Source: Mesorhizobium sp. 65-26
GTDB taxonomy: Bacteria; Pseudomonadota; Alphaproteobacteria; Rhizobiales; Rhizobiaceae
Assembly: GCA_001899205.1 (NCBI GenBank)
Contig: MKVL01000004.1
Span: 124,001-188,000 of the forward strand
DNA length: 64,000 bases
Direction: 5' to 3'
Part shown: in pieces, positions 1 to 8,621 of the stretch
How the letters are laid out: each line of letters starts with the position of its first letter
Position numbering within the stretch: the stretch's first letter is position 1
Translations under genes and position numbers: made by a program
Notes under the pieces: model-generated
What the model was told of the DNA's origin: nothing
Databases searched by the model: none
The model's input: only the letters and a program-made list of their open reading frames with translations

Positions 1-429
1 GGCTGCCTTTTCTGGTACGCGATGGGGCGCCGGCTCGGCATTGAGCGCGCCGACCGCCTGGTCGAGCGTTTCGGCCGCTATGTCTTCCTGCGCCACGCCA
101 CCTACCGCAGGCTCGGCGAGGCCTACCGCCGGAACAACGTGCGCGCCTCGCTGATCGCCCAGTTTATCCCGACCGTGCGCAACTATCTGCCGATCGCGGC
201 CGGCGCCCTGTGCCTGCCGGCCCTGCCTTTCGCAGCCGCGACGCTGCTCGGCGCCATGGTCTGGAACGCCGGCTTCCTCGCCACCGGCTATCTGATGCAT
301 GGCGACGGCAGCGATCTCGCCGCCATCGGCTTCCGCATCATCGTCGTCGTCATCATCCTGGAGACGACGTTCCTGCTTGCGCTGCGCTACGGGCCGGCCC
401 TGCGGTCACGGCGGTCCGCGCGCGGCTGA
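1..429 (+). CDS. DedA/VTT-family membrane protein, 3' part
   Basis: The frame is open from base 1, so the true start lies outside the window; 142 residues are visible. It begins GCLFWYAMGRRLG and contains the conserved stretch FIPTVRNYLPIAAGA, both typical of the DedA/SNARE-associated (VTT) family of inner-membrane proteins, several of which act in membrane homeostasis and undecaprenyl-phosphate recycling. Two hydrophobic segments follow (around visible residues 75-105 and 110-130), and the tail is arginine-rich (RSRRSARG). The substrate of this member is not inferable. The next gene, a LysR regulator, starts 65 bases downstream on the same strand but has no obvious functional link. Confidence 0.85.
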   Translation, partial: GCLFWYAMGRRLGIERADRLVERFGRYVFLRHATYRRLGEAYRRNNVRASLIAQFIPTVRNYLPIAAGALCLPALPFAAATLLGAMVWNAGFLATGYLMHGDGSDLAAIGFRIIVVVIILETTFLLALRYGPALRSRRSARG

Positions 430-494
430 CGCGCGACCGTCGAACCCCCGTCGCACCGCTTTCCTTCGTGGCTGCGCCGGTGTTTAGTCTGGCC

Positions 495-1406
495 ATGGCC
501 TTCACCATCCGTCAGCTCCAGTTCTTCATCGCAGTCGCCGAGCAGGGCACCGTCTCGCGCGCGGCGCAGAACCTGTCCATCTCGCAGTCGTCCGTCACCG
601 AGGCCATCAAGGAGCTCGAGAGCGATCTCGGCGTCGAGCTGTTCGAGCGCCATCCGCGTGGCCTCAACATCACCCACAAGGGCCACCAGTTCCTGCGCCA
701 CGCCACCAAGATCCTCGCCGACGTCTCCGACGCGCGGCGCGCTTTCCTCGGCGGGCAGGCGGTCAGCGGCGGCCGCCTGCAGCTCGGCGTCACCTCGCTG
801 GTGGCCGGCTACGTGCTGTCGGATCTGCTGGCCCGCTACCGGCGCGCCTATCCCGGGGTAGAGATCTCGGCCATCGAGGACAATGGCGACTATCTCGAGC
901 ACCTGCTGATCGGCGGCAAGCTCGACATCGCGGTCATGGTCACCTCGAACCTGCGCGATCGCACGGCGTTGCAGTCCGAAATCCTCGAAGTGTCCGCCTA
1001 CCGGCTGTGGCTGCCGCTCGGCCATCCGCTCGCCGGCGCCGACATCATCGGCGTTGGCGACATCGCCGGCGAGCCGCTGATCATGCTCAGCGTCGACGAG
1101 ATCGAGGAGAACACCGGCAAGCTGCTGTCGGCCATCGGCGCCAGGCCGCATGTCGCCTTCCGCACACGATCGGTCGAAGCCGTCCGCAGCCTTGTCGCGA
1201 CGGGCGCAGGCGTGGCGCTGCTGCCCGATCTTGTCTACCGCCCCTGGTCACTGGAAGGCGACCGCATCGAATCCCGCGACGTCTCCGGCTCCTTGCCCGT
1301 CGTGCAGGTCGGCATGGTCTGGCGCCGGGGTTCGGGCCTGCCGCAGGCGGCGCGCGACTTTATCGGGCTCGCCCAGTCACAGCGAACCGTTCGCCAGCGC
1401 TCCTGA
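495..1406 (+). CDS. LysR-family transcriptional regulator
   Basis: 303 residues, the usual LysR length. The N-terminal winged helix-turn-helix occupies roughly residues 1-62 (FTIRQLQFFIAVAEQG, then SRAAQNLSISQSSVTEAIKELE), followed by a periplasmic-binding-protein-like effector domain from about 90 to 295. I chose the ATG at 495 because the helix-turn-helix begins directly after it; the frame is open further upstream but that part has no LysR homology. The gene lies directly before a polyamine-type transport operon on the same strand, and the 210-base gap between them carries two palindromes of LysR-operator form (1417-1447). Control of that operon is therefore likely but inferred; the inducer is unknown. 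Confidence 0.93.
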   Translation: MAFTIRQLQFFIAVAEQGTVSRAAQNLSISQSSVTEAIKELESDLGVELFERHPRGLNITHKGHQFLRHATKILADVSDARRAFLGGQAVSGGRLQLGVTSLVAGYVLSDLLARYRRAYPGVEISAIEDNGDYLEHLLIGGKLDIAVMVTSNLRDRTALQSEILEVSAYRLWLPLGHPLAGADIIGVGDIAGEPLIMLSVDEIEENTGKLLSAIGARPHVAFRTRSVEAVRSLVATGAGVALLPDLVYRPWSLEGDRIESRDVSGSLPVVQVGMVWRRGSGLPQAARDFIGLAQSQRTVRQRS

Positions 1407-1416
1407 GAGCATAATC

Positions 1417-1447
1417 TATCGGAAAAACCGATATCGGCTTTCTGATA
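1417..1447. promoter_or_regulatory. Tandem overlapping palindromes, probable LysR operator
   Basis: TATCGGAAAAACCGATA at 1417-1433 is a perfect 6-5-6 palindrome with T-N11-A-like spacing. It overlaps TATCGGCTTTCTGATA at 1432-1447, the same motif with one mismatch. The pair lies 11 bases after the lysR stop codon and about 170 bases before the substrate-binding-protein start, where a LysR activator would bind. Binding is inferred. Confidence 0.55.
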
Positions 1448-1616
1448 AATGAATTTGCGAAACCGGAATTTTCACCGCACTTTTCGCCACAAGGACCAAA
1501 GCCGCCAAAAGAGCGGCAAGCGTCCAAGGATGAACTGGCACCTTTTCAGTCCACGCGCGGCCTGTGGCGAAGACCGAAAGCGGCTTCGCGGGCAGCGCCA
1601 AAATGGGAGATCGACG

Positions 1617-2771
1617 ATGAATTCATTCCTGAAGTCGTGCACCGCCTTGACCGTCGCGCTGGTCTTCTCCGGCCAGGCCGTCGCGCAGGTCAAGGAACTC
1701 GGCAAGGGCGAGGGGCAGGTCAATATCGTTGCCTGGCCCGGCTACATCGAGCGCGGCGAGACAGACAAGGCCTATGACTGGGTCTCTGCCTTCGAGAAGG
1801 ACACAGGCTGCAAGGTCAACGTCAAGACCGCTAACACGTCGGACGAGATGGTCTCGCTGATGAACGAGGGCGGCTTCGACCTCGTCACCGCTTCCGGCGA
1901 TGCCTCGCTGCGCCTCGTTGCCGGCAAGCGCGTGCAGCCGATCAACACCGACCTGATTCCGAGCTGGAAGACCGTCGACGACCGCATCAAGGATGCGCCG
2001 TGGTTCACCGTCGATAAGGTGCACTATGGCGTTCCCTATCAGTGGGGCCCGAACATCCTGATGTACAACACCGAGGTGTTCAAGGAAGCGCCGAAGAGCT
2101 GGAACGTCGTCTTCGAGGAGATGAAGCTGCCGGACGGCAAGTCCAACAAGGGTCGTGTCCAGGCCTATGACGGCCCGATCCATATCGCCGACGCCGCCAA
2201 CTACCTGATGTTCCACAAGCCGGAACTCGGCATCAAGGATCCCTATGAGCTGAACGAGACGCAGTACAAGGCCGCGCTCGATCTCCTGCGCACCCAGCGC
2301 ACGCTGGTCGGCCGCTACTGGCACGACGCGGCGATCCAGATCGACGACTTCCAGAACGAAGGCGTGGTTGCTTCCGGCTCGTGGCCCTATCAGGTCAACG
2401 CGCTGGTCGCCGCCAAGAAGCCGGTCGCCGCCACGGTGCCTGAGGAAGGCGTGACCGGCTGGGCCGACACCACGATGATGGAAGCCGACGCCGCCCATCC
2501 GAACTGCGCCTATATGTGGCTGGAGCACTCGCTGTCGCCGAAGGTACAGGGCGACGTTTCGGCCTGGTTCGGGTCGCTGCCCGTCGTGCCGGCCGCCTGC
2601 AAGGGCAATGAGCTGCTGACCGACGAAGGCTGTAAGACCAACGGCTACGACAATTTCGACAAGATCAAGTTCTGGAAGACGCCGGTGTCGAAGTGCGCCA
2701 CCCAGGGCGACCAGTGCGTGCCTTACTACCGCTGGGTGTCCGACTATATCGGCGTCATCGGCGGACGGTGA
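1617..2771 (+). CDS. ydcS: Polyamine-type ABC transporter, periplasmic binding protein (YdcS-like)
   Basis: 384 residues. The N terminus is a Sec signal peptide (MNSFLKSCTALTVALVFSG, cleavage probably after QAVA). The mature part is a spermidine/putrescine-type (PotD/YdcS) binding protein: INIVAWPGYIERG-like start (VNIVAWPGYIERG), GVPYQWGPNILMYN and SGSWPYQVNAL. I chose the ATG at 1617 because it is preceded by GGGAGA and opens the signal peptide. Gene order binding protein, ATPase, two permeases, then aminobutyraldehyde dehydrogenase matches the Escherichia coli ydcSTUV-patD operon, and the length is closer to YdcS (about 380) than PotD (about 350). Polyamine uptake is inferred from family and neighbours. 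Six cysteines near the C terminus suggest disulfides. Confidence 0.9.
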   Translation: MNSFLKSCTALTVALVFSGQAVAQVKELGKGEGQVNIVAWPGYIERGETDKAYDWVSAFEKDTGCKVNVKTANTSDEMVSLMNEGGFDLVTASGDASLRLVAGKRVQPINTDLIPSWKTVDDRIKDAPWFTVDKVHYGVPYQWGPNILMYNTEVFKEAPKSWNVVFEEMKLPDGKSNKGRVQAYDGPIHIADAANYLMFHKPELGIKDPYELNETQYKAALDLLRTQRTLVGRYWHDAAIQIDDFQNEGVVASGSWPYQVNALVAAKKPVAATVPEEGVTGWADTTMMEADAAHPNCAYMWLEHSLSPKVQGDVSAWFGSLPVVPAACKGNELLTDEGCKTNGYDNFDKIKFWKTPVSKCATQGDQCVPYYRWVSDYIGVIGGR

Positions 2772-2781
2772 TTGCTCTTAC

Positions 2782-2871
2782 CCTCCCTCTTGTGGGGAGG
2801 GTCGACGCAAAGCGTCGGGGTGGGGGTCTCCCCCACCCGTGGCTTCGCCGCGGCCTCCCACAAGAGGGAGG
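2782..2871. repeat. Palindromic intergenic element between binding-protein and ATPase genes
   Basis: The outer arms CCTCCCTCTTGTGGG (2782-2796) and CCCACAAGAGGGAGG (2857-2871) are perfect inverted repeats. Inside are GACGC/GCGTC (2804-2816) and GGTGGGGG/CCCCCACC with a 3-base loop (2819-2837). As RNA this would be a branched hairpin just after the binding-protein stop, suited to stabilising the upstream message or reducing read-through into the ATPase. The sequence style is that of dispersed rhizobial intergenic repeats. Confidence 0.7.
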
Positions 2872-2924
2872 TATGGCGTCGTGCGAACCCGCCTTCTTTT
2901 AACCAGGCAACTGAACTGGCAGCC

Positions 2925-3923
2925 ATGACCTCAGCCGTTTCCTTCAAGCAAGTCTCCCGCCATTTCGGCAGCGTGCGCGCCGTCGATGCGGTCGACCTCG
3001 ACATCGCGCCGGGCGAGTTCTTCGCCATGCTCGGGCCGTCGGGGTCGGGCAAGACGACCTGCCTGCGGCTGATCGCCGGCTTCGAACAGCCGACGGCGGG
3101 TTCGATCTCGATCTTCGGCGAGCGCGCCGAGGGCGTTCCGCCCTACCGGCGCAACGTCAACACCGTCTTCCAGGACTACGCGCTGTTCCCGCATCTCAAC
3201 GTGCTCGACAACGTCGCCTACGGGCTGATGGTGAAGGGCGTCGGCAAGGCCGAACGGCACAAGGCCGCGGAGGAGGCATTGGCCCTGGTGCGCCTGCCGG
3301 GCTATGGCGGCCGGCGGCCCGGCCAGCTTTCCGGCGGCCAGCGCCAGCGCGTCGCGCTTGCCCGCGCGCTCGTCAACCAGCCCAAGGTGCTGCTGCTCGA
3401 CGAGCCGCTCGGCGCGCTCGACCTGAAGCTGCGCGAAAACATGCAGGAAGAGCTGAAGTCGCTGCAGAAGGCGCTCGGCATCACCTTCGTCTTCGTGACC
3501 CACGACCAGGGCGAAGCCTTGTCGATGGCCGACCGCGTCGCTGTCTTCAACGACGGCAGGATCATGCAGGTCGGCACGCCAGAGGATATCTACCAGCAGC
3601 CGAGCACTCGCTTTGTCGCCGATTTCGTCGGATCGTCGAACGTCCTGCCGCCGGACTTCGTCCAGCGCTACTCCGGCCAGCACCGTTGGGGTAGCCTGCG
3701 TCCGGAATCGATCCGCGTCGGCCGCGCCGCGAGCGGTGACGGTGTCGCCGCCAGGGTGGTGTCTTCCAACTATCTTGGCGCCACCACCAGGCTGCTGCTC
3801 GATGCCGACGGACTGAAGCTGCACGCCATGATACCGGCCGGCATCAGCCTGCCGGAACCGGGCGAGGCGGTGATGCTGACCTTCAACCGCGACCAGCTTC
3901 ACCTGATGGACGAGCCGGCATGA
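2925..3923 (+). CDS. ydcT: Polyamine-type ABC transporter, ATP-binding protein (YdcT/PotA-like)
   Basis: 332 residues. Walker A GPSGSGKT at 37-44, Q-loop FQDYALFPH near 82-90, signature LSGGQRQ at 135-141 and Walker B LLLDEP at 156-161, followed by the H-loop VTHDQ. The C-terminal third (from about 245) is the TOBE-type regulatory domain of the PotA/UgpC group, with SLRPESIRV. The ATG at 2925 was chosen because ABC homology starts immediately; the longer open frame upstream runs through the palindromic repeat. The stop codon overlaps the next start (ATGA at 3920), so the ATPase and first permease are translationally coupled. It would energise import through the two permeases that follow. Confidence 0.94.
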   Translation: MTSAVSFKQVSRHFGSVRAVDAVDLDIAPGEFFAMLGPSGSGKTTCLRLIAGFEQPTAGSISIFGERAEGVPPYRRNVNTVFQDYALFPHLNVLDNVAYGLMVKGVGKAERHKAAEEALALVRLPGYGGRRPGQLSGGQRQRVALARALVNQPKVLLLDEPLGALDLKLRENMQEELKSLQKALGITFVFVTHDQGEALSMADRVAVFNDGRIMQVGTPEDIYQQPSTRFVADFVGSSNVLPPDFVQRYSGQHRWGSLRPESIRVGRAASGDGVAARVVSSNYLGATTRLLLDADGLKLHAMIPAGISLPEPGEAVMLTFNRDQLHLMDEPA

Positions 3924-4888
3924 GCCTCGACGCCGTCGTCCCACGCCCAGCGGCGCCCGCGGTGCTGCCCCGCAGCGGCGGCCTGCGCGGCGTGCTGTCC
4001 GACCTTCTCTGGCGCAGGCCTGGCCTGCTCCTGCTGCTGATGCTGGCGCCGCCGCTGCTGTGGCTCGGAATCGTCTATGTCGGCTCGCTCTTCGCGCTGC
4101 TCTTGCAGAGCTTCTTTTCCATCGACGAGTTCTCCGGCCTCATCAATCGGCAGTTCACGCTCAAGACCTATGGCGACCTGTTCCAGGCCACCAATCTCGA
4201 CATCATCCTGCGCACGGTGACGATGGCGGCGCTCGTCACGCTCGCCTCCGCTGTCATCGCCTTTCCCATCGCCTATTACGCGGCGCGCTACGCGCGCGGC
4301 CGCTGGAAGGCGCTGTTCTATCTCGGCATCATGCTGCCGCTATGGTCGAGCTACCTGGTCAAGGTCTATGCCTGGAAGCTGATCCTGGCCAAGGAAGGCA
4401 TCCTCACCTGGCTGTTCGACAAGCTGCATCTGTCATGGCTGCTCGATGCCTGGCTTTCGCTGCCGATCGTCGGCGGCAACTCGCTGTCGGTTTCCTTCAC
4501 GGGCACCTTCATCGTCTTCGTCTATGTCTGGCTTCCGTTCATGATCCTGCCGGTGCAGGCGGCGCTCGAGCGCGTGCCGGGCAATCTGGTCGAGGCGTCG
4601 TCCGATCTTGGCGCTTCGCCCGGACAGACCTTCCGCAACGTGCTGTTTCCGCTGGCGCTGCCGGGCATCGTCGCCGGCTCGATCTTCACCTTTTCGCTGA
4701 CGCTCGGCGACTACATCATCCCGCAGATCATCGGCACCTCGCGCCTGTTCATCGGCCAGGCCGTCTACGCGCAACAGGGCACGGCCGGCAATATCCCGCT
4801 CGCCGCCGCCTTCACCGTGGTGCCCATCGTCATCATGGGCTTCTATCTCTGGGGCGCAAAGCGCATGGGGGCCTTCGATGCGCTCTGA
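3920..4888 (+). CDS. ydcU: Polyamine-type ABC transporter permease 1 (YdcU/PotB-like)
   Basis: 322 residues, inner-membrane permease with about six transmembrane helices. A basic N terminus precedes helix 1 ([20 protein letters not shown]). The cytoplasmic EAA loop that contacts the ATPase is visible late in the protein as [20 protein letters not shown] followed by [19 protein letters not shown] before it is typical of PotB/YdcU. The start overlaps the ATPase stop by four bases and the end overlaps the next permease by eleven, so expression is coupled. Confidence 0.94.
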   Translation: MSLDAVVPRPAAPAVLPRSGGLRGVLSDLLWRRPGLLLLLMLAPPLLWLGIVYVGSLFALLLQSFFSIDEFSGLINRQFTLKTYGDLFQATNLDIILRTVTMAALVTLASAVIAFPIAYYAARYARGRWKALFYLGIMLPLWSSYLVKVYAWKLILAKEGILTWLFDKLHLSWLLDAWLSLPIVGGNSLSVSFTGTFIVFVYVWLPFMILPVQAALERVPGNLVEASSDLGASPGQTFRNVLFPLALPGIVAGSIFTFSLTLGDYIIPQIIGTSRLFIGQAVYAQQGTAGNIPLAAAFTVVPIVIMGFYLWGAKRMGAFDAL

Positions 4889-5693
4889 TCGTGGCCAGTC
4901 CGCGCCGTTCAGCCTGAAGCTCGCCGCCGCCTGCGGCCTGCTCTTCCTGCACCTGCCGATCCTCTTGATCTTCGTCTATGCCTTCACCACCGAGGAAAAG
5001 AGCTTCGTCTGGCCGCCGCCCGGCTTCACCGCGCAGTGGTTTGCCGTCACCTGGAACCGGCCGGATGTCTGGCAGGCGCTGTCGCTGTCCGTGCGCGTCG
5101 CCGCGATCTCCACGTTGATCGCGCTGATCCTCGGCACCTTGTGTTCGGCCGCCGTGTCGCGCAGCAAATTCTTTGGCCGCGAGACGGTCTCGCTGCTCGT
5201 CATCCTGCCGATCGCGCTGCCCGGCATCATCACCGGCATCGCGCTGCGCTCCGCCTTCGCGCTGACCGACATTCCATTCTCGTTCTGGACGATCGTGCTC
5301 GGCCACGCCACCTTCTGCGTGGTCGTCGTCTACAACAACGCCGTCGCCCGCTTCCGCCGCACTTCGGGTTCGATGATCGAGGCCTCGATGGACCTCGGCG
5401 CCGATGGCTTCCAGACCTTCCGGCACGTGGTGCTGCCCAACATCGCCACCGCGCTGCTGGCCGGCGGCATGCTCGCCTTCGCGCTGTCCTTCGACGAGGT
5501 TATCGTAACCACCTTCACCGCCGGACAGCAGCAGACCCTGCCGATCTGGATGCTGGAGGAACTGATCCGCCCGCGCCAGCGCCCGGTCACCAATGTCGTG
5601 GCCATGGTCGTGGTGCTGGTGACCCTGCTGCCGATCCTGTTTGCCTATTACCTGACCCGCGACGGCGACCAGATCGCCGGCAGCGGCAAATGA
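4878..5693 (+). CDS. ydcV: Polyamine-type ABC transporter permease 2 (YdcV/PotC-like)
   Basis: 271 residues with about six membrane helices. The EAA loop reads [20 protein letters not shown]. PotC-type hallmarks include [10 protein letters not shown] and [10 protein letters not shown]. It overlaps the preceding permease and is presumed to form the heterodimeric membrane channel with it. The next gene in the same direction, an aldehyde dehydrogenase, begins 102 bases later beyond a repeat, so it may be co-transcribed. Confidence 0.93.
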   Translation: MRSDRGQSAPFSLKLAAACGLLFLHLPILLIFVYAFTTEEKSFVWPPPGFTAQWFAVTWNRPDVWQALSLSVRVAAISTLIALILGTLCSAAVSRSKFFGRETVSLLVILPIALPGIITGIALRSAFALTDIPFSFWTIVLGHATFCVVVVYNNAVARFRRTSGSMIEASMDLGADGFQTFRHVVLPNIATALLAGGMLAFALSFDEVIVTTFTAGQQQTLPIWMLEELIRPRQRPVTNVVAMVVVLVTLLPILFAYYLTRDGDQIAGSGK

Positions 5694-5697
5694 AAAC

Positions 5698-5776
5698 AGC
5701 GAATAGGGGGTAGCCAATAGCGAATAGGGGCCATCGACGGTCAAACCTACCCGCTGCTTGCTACTCGTTATTCGCT
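5698..5776. repeat. Short direct and inverted repeats in operon gap
   Basis: AGCGAATAGGGG occurs at 5698-5709 and again at 5719-5730; the inverse TATTCGCT is at 5769-5776, making a possible long stem. The repeats fill the gap between the permease and the aldehyde dehydrogenase and resemble small dispersed intergenic repeats of rhizobia. No function is evident. Confidence 0.5.
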
Positions 5777-5795
5777 CCTGATCAAGGAGAATCCA

Positions 5796-7223
5796 ATGGA
5801 CACCCAGATGCTGATCGGCTCGAAATTCGAGACGGGTGGCGAAGCCGAGGAGGCGGTCCTCAACCCGAAGACCGGAGCCACCATCCTCAACCTGCCCGAG
5901 GCCAGCCAGGCGCAGATCGAGGCGGCGGTGGCCGCGGCCGAGAAGGCCTTCCTCTCCTGGTCGCGCACGACGCCGGCGCAACGTTCGGGCTATCTCCTGA
6001 AGATCGCCGACCGCATCGAGGCCGAGGCGAAGGAATTCGCCGCGCTCGAAGCGCTGAACTGCGGCAAGCCGATCAACGCCGTGCTCAATGACGAGATCCC
6101 GGCGATCGTCGACTGCTATCGCTTCTTCGCCGGCGCGGTCCGTTCGATGCCTGGCCAGGTAGCAGGTGAATACCTGCCCGGCCACACTTCGATGGTCCGA
6201 CGCGATCCGATAGGCGTCGTCGCCTCGATCGCGCCGTGGAACTATCCCTTGATGATGATGGCGTGGAAGCTGGCGCCGGCGATCGGCGGCGGCAACACGG
6301 TCATCTTCAAGCCTTCCGAGCAGACGCCGCTGACGGCGCTGAAGCTGGCCCGGATCCTCGCCGAGATCCTGCCGGACGGCGTCGTCAACGTCGTGCTCGG
6401 CCGTGGCGACAGCGTCGGCAACACGCTGATCAACCACCCCAAGGTCAACATGATCTCGATCACCGGCGATGTCGCGACCGGCAAGAAGGTGCTGCAGGCG
6501 GCAGCCAGGTCGGTCAAGCGCACGCATCTGGAACTCGGCGGCAAGGCCCCGGTCATCGTCTTCGACGACGCCGATCTCGGCGCCGTGGTCAATGGCCTGC
6601 GTGCCTTCGGCTACTACAATGCCGGACAGGACTGCACGGCCGCCTGCCGCATCTATGCCGGCAAGAAAATCTACGACAAGCTCGTCGCCGACCTCACCTC
6701 GGCGGTCTCGACCATCAAGTACAACCGTCCCGACGACACCGAAAACGAGATCGGCCCGCTGATCTCGCTCCGCCAGCGCGACCGCGTATCGAGTTTCGTC
6801 GAGCGCGCCTCGGAACTGAAGCACATCGAGATCACCACCGGCGGCAAGCCGGGCGAGGGCTCCGGCTTCTACTACCAGCCGACGGTCGTCGCCGGCGCGC
6901 TGCAGGAAGACGAGATCGTGCGCCGCGAGGTGTTCGGGCCGGTCGTCTCGATCACGCGCTTCTCGGATGTCGACGAGGCGGTGAACTGGGCCAACGACAG
7001 CGACTATGGCCTGGCGTCGTCGGTGTGGACCAAGGACATCTCACGCGCCATGGCGACGGCCGCGCGCCTGCAATATGGCTGTACCTGGATCAACACCCAC
7101 TTCATGCTGACCAACGAGATGCCGCATGGCGGCCTGAAGCAGTCGGGTTACGGCAAGGACATGTCGCTCTACGCGCTGGAGGACTACACCGCCGTACGCC
7201 ACGTCATGATCGCGCATGGGTGA
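5796..7223 (+). CDS. patD: Gamma-aminobutyraldehyde dehydrogenase (PatD/YdcW-like)
   Basis: 475 residues, the length of E. coli PatD. It is an NAD(P)-dependent aldehyde dehydrogenase: the substrate-side motif PWNYPLMMM near 147-155, general-base Glu246 in LELGGKAP and catalytic Cys280 in GQDCTAACR. The ACRIYA context and end [20 protein letters not shown] are typical of aminobutyraldehyde dehydrogenases, which oxidise 4-aminobutanal from putrescine to GABA in the cytoplasm. Its position after ydcSTUV-like genes supports this, so uptake and oxidation of polyamines appear linked. Preceded by AAGGAGAAT at a good distance from the ATG. The exact aldehyde range is not shown by sequence. Confidence 0.9.
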   Translation: MDTQMLIGSKFETGGEAEEAVLNPKTGATILNLPEASQAQIEAAVAAAEKAFLSWSRTTPAQRSGYLLKIADRIEAEAKEFAALEALNCGKPINAVLNDEIPAIVDCYRFFAGAVRSMPGQVAGEYLPGHTSMVRRDPIGVVASIAPWNYPLMMMAWKLAPAIGGGNTVIFKPSEQTPLTALKLARILAEILPDGVVNVVLGRGDSVGNTLINHPKVNMISITGDVATGKKVLQAAARSVKRTHLELGGKAPVIVFDDADLGAVVNGLRAFGYYNAGQDCTAACRIYAGKKIYDKLVADLTSAVSTIKYNRPDDTENEIGPLISLRQRDRVSSFVERASELKHIEITTGGKPGEGSGFYYQPTVVAGALQEDEIVRREVFGPVVSITRFSDVDEAVNWANDSDYGLASSVWTKDISRAMATAARLQYGCTWINTHFMLTNEMPHGGLKQSGYGKDMSLYALEDYTAVRHVMIAHG

Positions 7224-7224
7224 G

Positions 7225-7478
7225 GAGCGGTTCGCGCAGCGAACGAAAAGCCCCCGAATGGGCTTTTCGAGCGACGAACGCCCGGAGCCATAGCGGAGGG
7301 CCGGCAGAGCGGTTCGCGCAGCGAACGAAAAGCCCCCGAATGGGCTTTTCGAGCGACGAACGGTGAAGGCCCGGTTCGCCCTTGGGCGGATAGAAAGGTC
7401 CCGTGGACCTTTTTAAGGGACTGAACGCCCAAAGGGCAGGGAGCCATAGCGGAGGGCCGGCAGAGCGGTTCGCGCAGC
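7225..7478. repeat. Tandem 56-bp repeat with third partial copy
   Basis: A 56-bp unit starting GAGCGGTTCGCGCAGCGAAC occurs at 7225-7280 and 7307-7362, identical as far as I can read. The linker plus unit start (GGAGCCATAGCGGAGGGCCG onward) recurs at 7284-7321 and 7440-7478. Each unit holds two hairpins: GTTCGC/GCGAAC and GAAAAGCCC/GGGCTTTTC. This fills most of the 320-base gap between patD and the next gene; no gene is seen in the gap. Confidence 0.85.
7394..7412 (+). terminator. Rho-independent terminator candidate after patD
   Basis: AAAGGTCC (7394-7401) and GGACCTTT (7405-7412) form a perfect 8-bp stem with a 3-base loop; the T-run continues for two more bases. It lies within the repeat patch downstream of the polyamine operon and could end that transcript. 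Confidence 0.5.
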
Positions 7479-7543
7479 AGGAGCACGGCGGCGGCGGGCA
7501 GATCGTCACCGCCGGCAAGCATTCAACCAAGTGGGAGGAAGAC

Positions 7544-8029
7544 ATGCATCGCCGACAGTTTCTGACATCCGCAGCCGTGGCCGCCACGTTTTTCGCCGTG
7601 GCGCCGTCCTTTGCCGCCGATACCGCGCAGTCGGTGGTCGAGGCCTATCTCGCCGCCTGGAACGCGCACGACTCGGCCAAGGCCGCCGGTTATTTCGCCG
7701 AGAACGTCACCTATTACGACGCGTCCGTCGGCAAGCCCGTGACGGGCCGTGAAGCCGCCAAGACCGGTGTCATCGACAACTTCCTCAAGGCGGTTCCCGA
7801 TGCCGTATGGGCCATGAAGGGCAAGCCTGTCGTCGACGGCGACCGCGTCTCGTTCGAATGGGAGTTTTCCGGCACCAACACCGGCGCCTGGGGAGACGGT
7901 ACGGCCGCGACCGGCAAGAAGTTCTCGTTCACCGGCGCCTCGATGTTCTCCGTCAAGGACGGCAAAATCGCCACCCAGAGCGACTACTATGACGCTCTCG
8001 GTTTCTACAAGCAGTTGGGACTGATGTAG
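7544..8029 (+). CDS. Exported SnoaL-like (NTF2-fold) protein
   Basis: 161 residues. The N terminus MHRRQFLTSAAVAATFF followed by AVAPSFA is a twin-arginine-like export signal (RRQFL). The mature part begins AQSVVEAYLAAWNAHD, the first helix of the SnoaL/NTF2-like fold, with YFAENVTYYD and the later FSFTGASMFSVKDGKIATQ. SnoaL-fold proteins are small cone-shaped barrels acting as cyclases, isomerases or binding proteins; the ligand here is unknown. The start at 7544 has GGGAGG seven bases upstream. It converges on a minus-strand set that includes another SnoaL-like protein, so a shared small-molecule role is possible but inferred. Confidence 0.83.
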   Translation: MHRRQFLTSAAVAATFFAVAPSFAADTAQSVVEAYLAAWNAHDSAKAAGYFAENVTYYDASVGKPVTGREAAKTGVIDNFLKAVPDAVWAMKGKPVVDGDRVSFEWEFSGTNTGAWGDGTAATGKKFSFTGASMFSVKDGKIATQSDYYDALGFYKQLGLM

Positions 8030-8073
8030 GCCTGCCTGCTTTTCCCGATCGACCTGCGAAATGGCTGATCGCA

Positions 8074-8108
8074 TGTCCTTCGAAACCGCGTCTCGGTTTC
8101 GAAGGACA
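8074..8108. terminator. Bidirectional hairpin between convergent genes
   Basis: TGTCCTTCGAAACCG (8074-8088) and CGGTTTCGAAGGACA (8094-8108) form a perfect 15-bp stem with a 5-base loop. A second inverted repeat, ATGACGGGCG/CGCCCGTCAT, lies at 8130-8139 and 8162-8171. They sit between the convergent stop codons at 8029 and 8221 and probably end both transcripts, although neither has a T-run. Confidence 0.55.
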
Positions 8109-8220
8109 ACGACATCCAGAAGGGACCAAATGACGGGCGCCGCGACCTTGCCCGGTTGCCACGCCCGTCATCCGCCGCCTGCCGCCTCTTACGCGCGAAC
8201 GGTGACGAGGTGACAGGCCG

Positions 8221-8535
8221 CTACTCGACGATCCGGAATATCTGCCAGAGGCTGGTGCCCGAGACGACATAGGGCTCCATCTCCTTGCCCCATTTGGCGT
8301 GCGCCTCGATCCTGGCGATCTTGGCGAAGAACTCCTCAAGCTGGGCCAGGCTCTGGACCTGCTGATGCGACTCGACGGTCGCCTCATGCGCGCCGATCGA
8401 TCCGGTCATCATCTGGAACTTGAGATCGGCGATGCCGACCTGCGAGCCGATCTCGTGTTCCCAACGCCGCATCAGGTCGATCACGGTCTGCTTGTGTCCG
8501 AACTTGGCGTCGATCTGCCATCTGGCACTGAACAT
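8221..8535 (-). CDS. Small conserved hypothetical protein, possible dimeric alpha/beta-barrel
   Basis: 104 residues starting MFSARWQIDAKFGHKQTVID and ending GTSLWQIFRIVE. I do not recognise a named family with certainty. The pattern (beta strand, helix with DLMRRWEHE, central strand KFQMMTGSIG, helix QLEEFFAKI, final strand) resembles the small ferredoxin-like dimeric barrel proteins (ABM/NIPSNAP type). There is no signal peptide. GAGGAG precedes the ATG at 8535. It is the last gene of a minus-strand series after a SnoaL-like protein, an exported AhpD-like protein and a hydrolase-LuxR regulator, and may belong to that transcript. Confidence 0.7.
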   Translation of the reverse strand: MFSARWQIDAKFGHKQTVIDLMRRWEHEIGSQVGIADLKFQMMTGSIGAHEATVESHQQVQSLAQLEEFFAKIARIEAHAKWGKEMEPYVVSGTSLWQIFRIVE

Positions 8536-8621
8536 GTTGGTTCTCCTCTCGGACAATTCCGGCGGGGGTGTCTGACGGCCTTCCCCGGGGATTGCGTGAA
8601 ACAGGTCTGGTTGCGGTTGAT

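Noticed and set aside
1449-1616. Longer N terminus for the polyamine binding protein
   Set aside because: It would place 56 basic residues before a normal signal peptide; the ATG at 1617 has its own ribosome-binding site.
4833-6824. 663-codon open frame on the minus strand
   Set aside because: Opposite the permease and aldehyde dehydrogenase genes; repetitive Arg/Asp/Gln text typical of antisense frames.
7184-7587. Minus-strand open frames across the tandem repeat
   Set aside because: They arise from the repeated hairpin units and carry the same peptide twice; no ribosome-binding site or homology.
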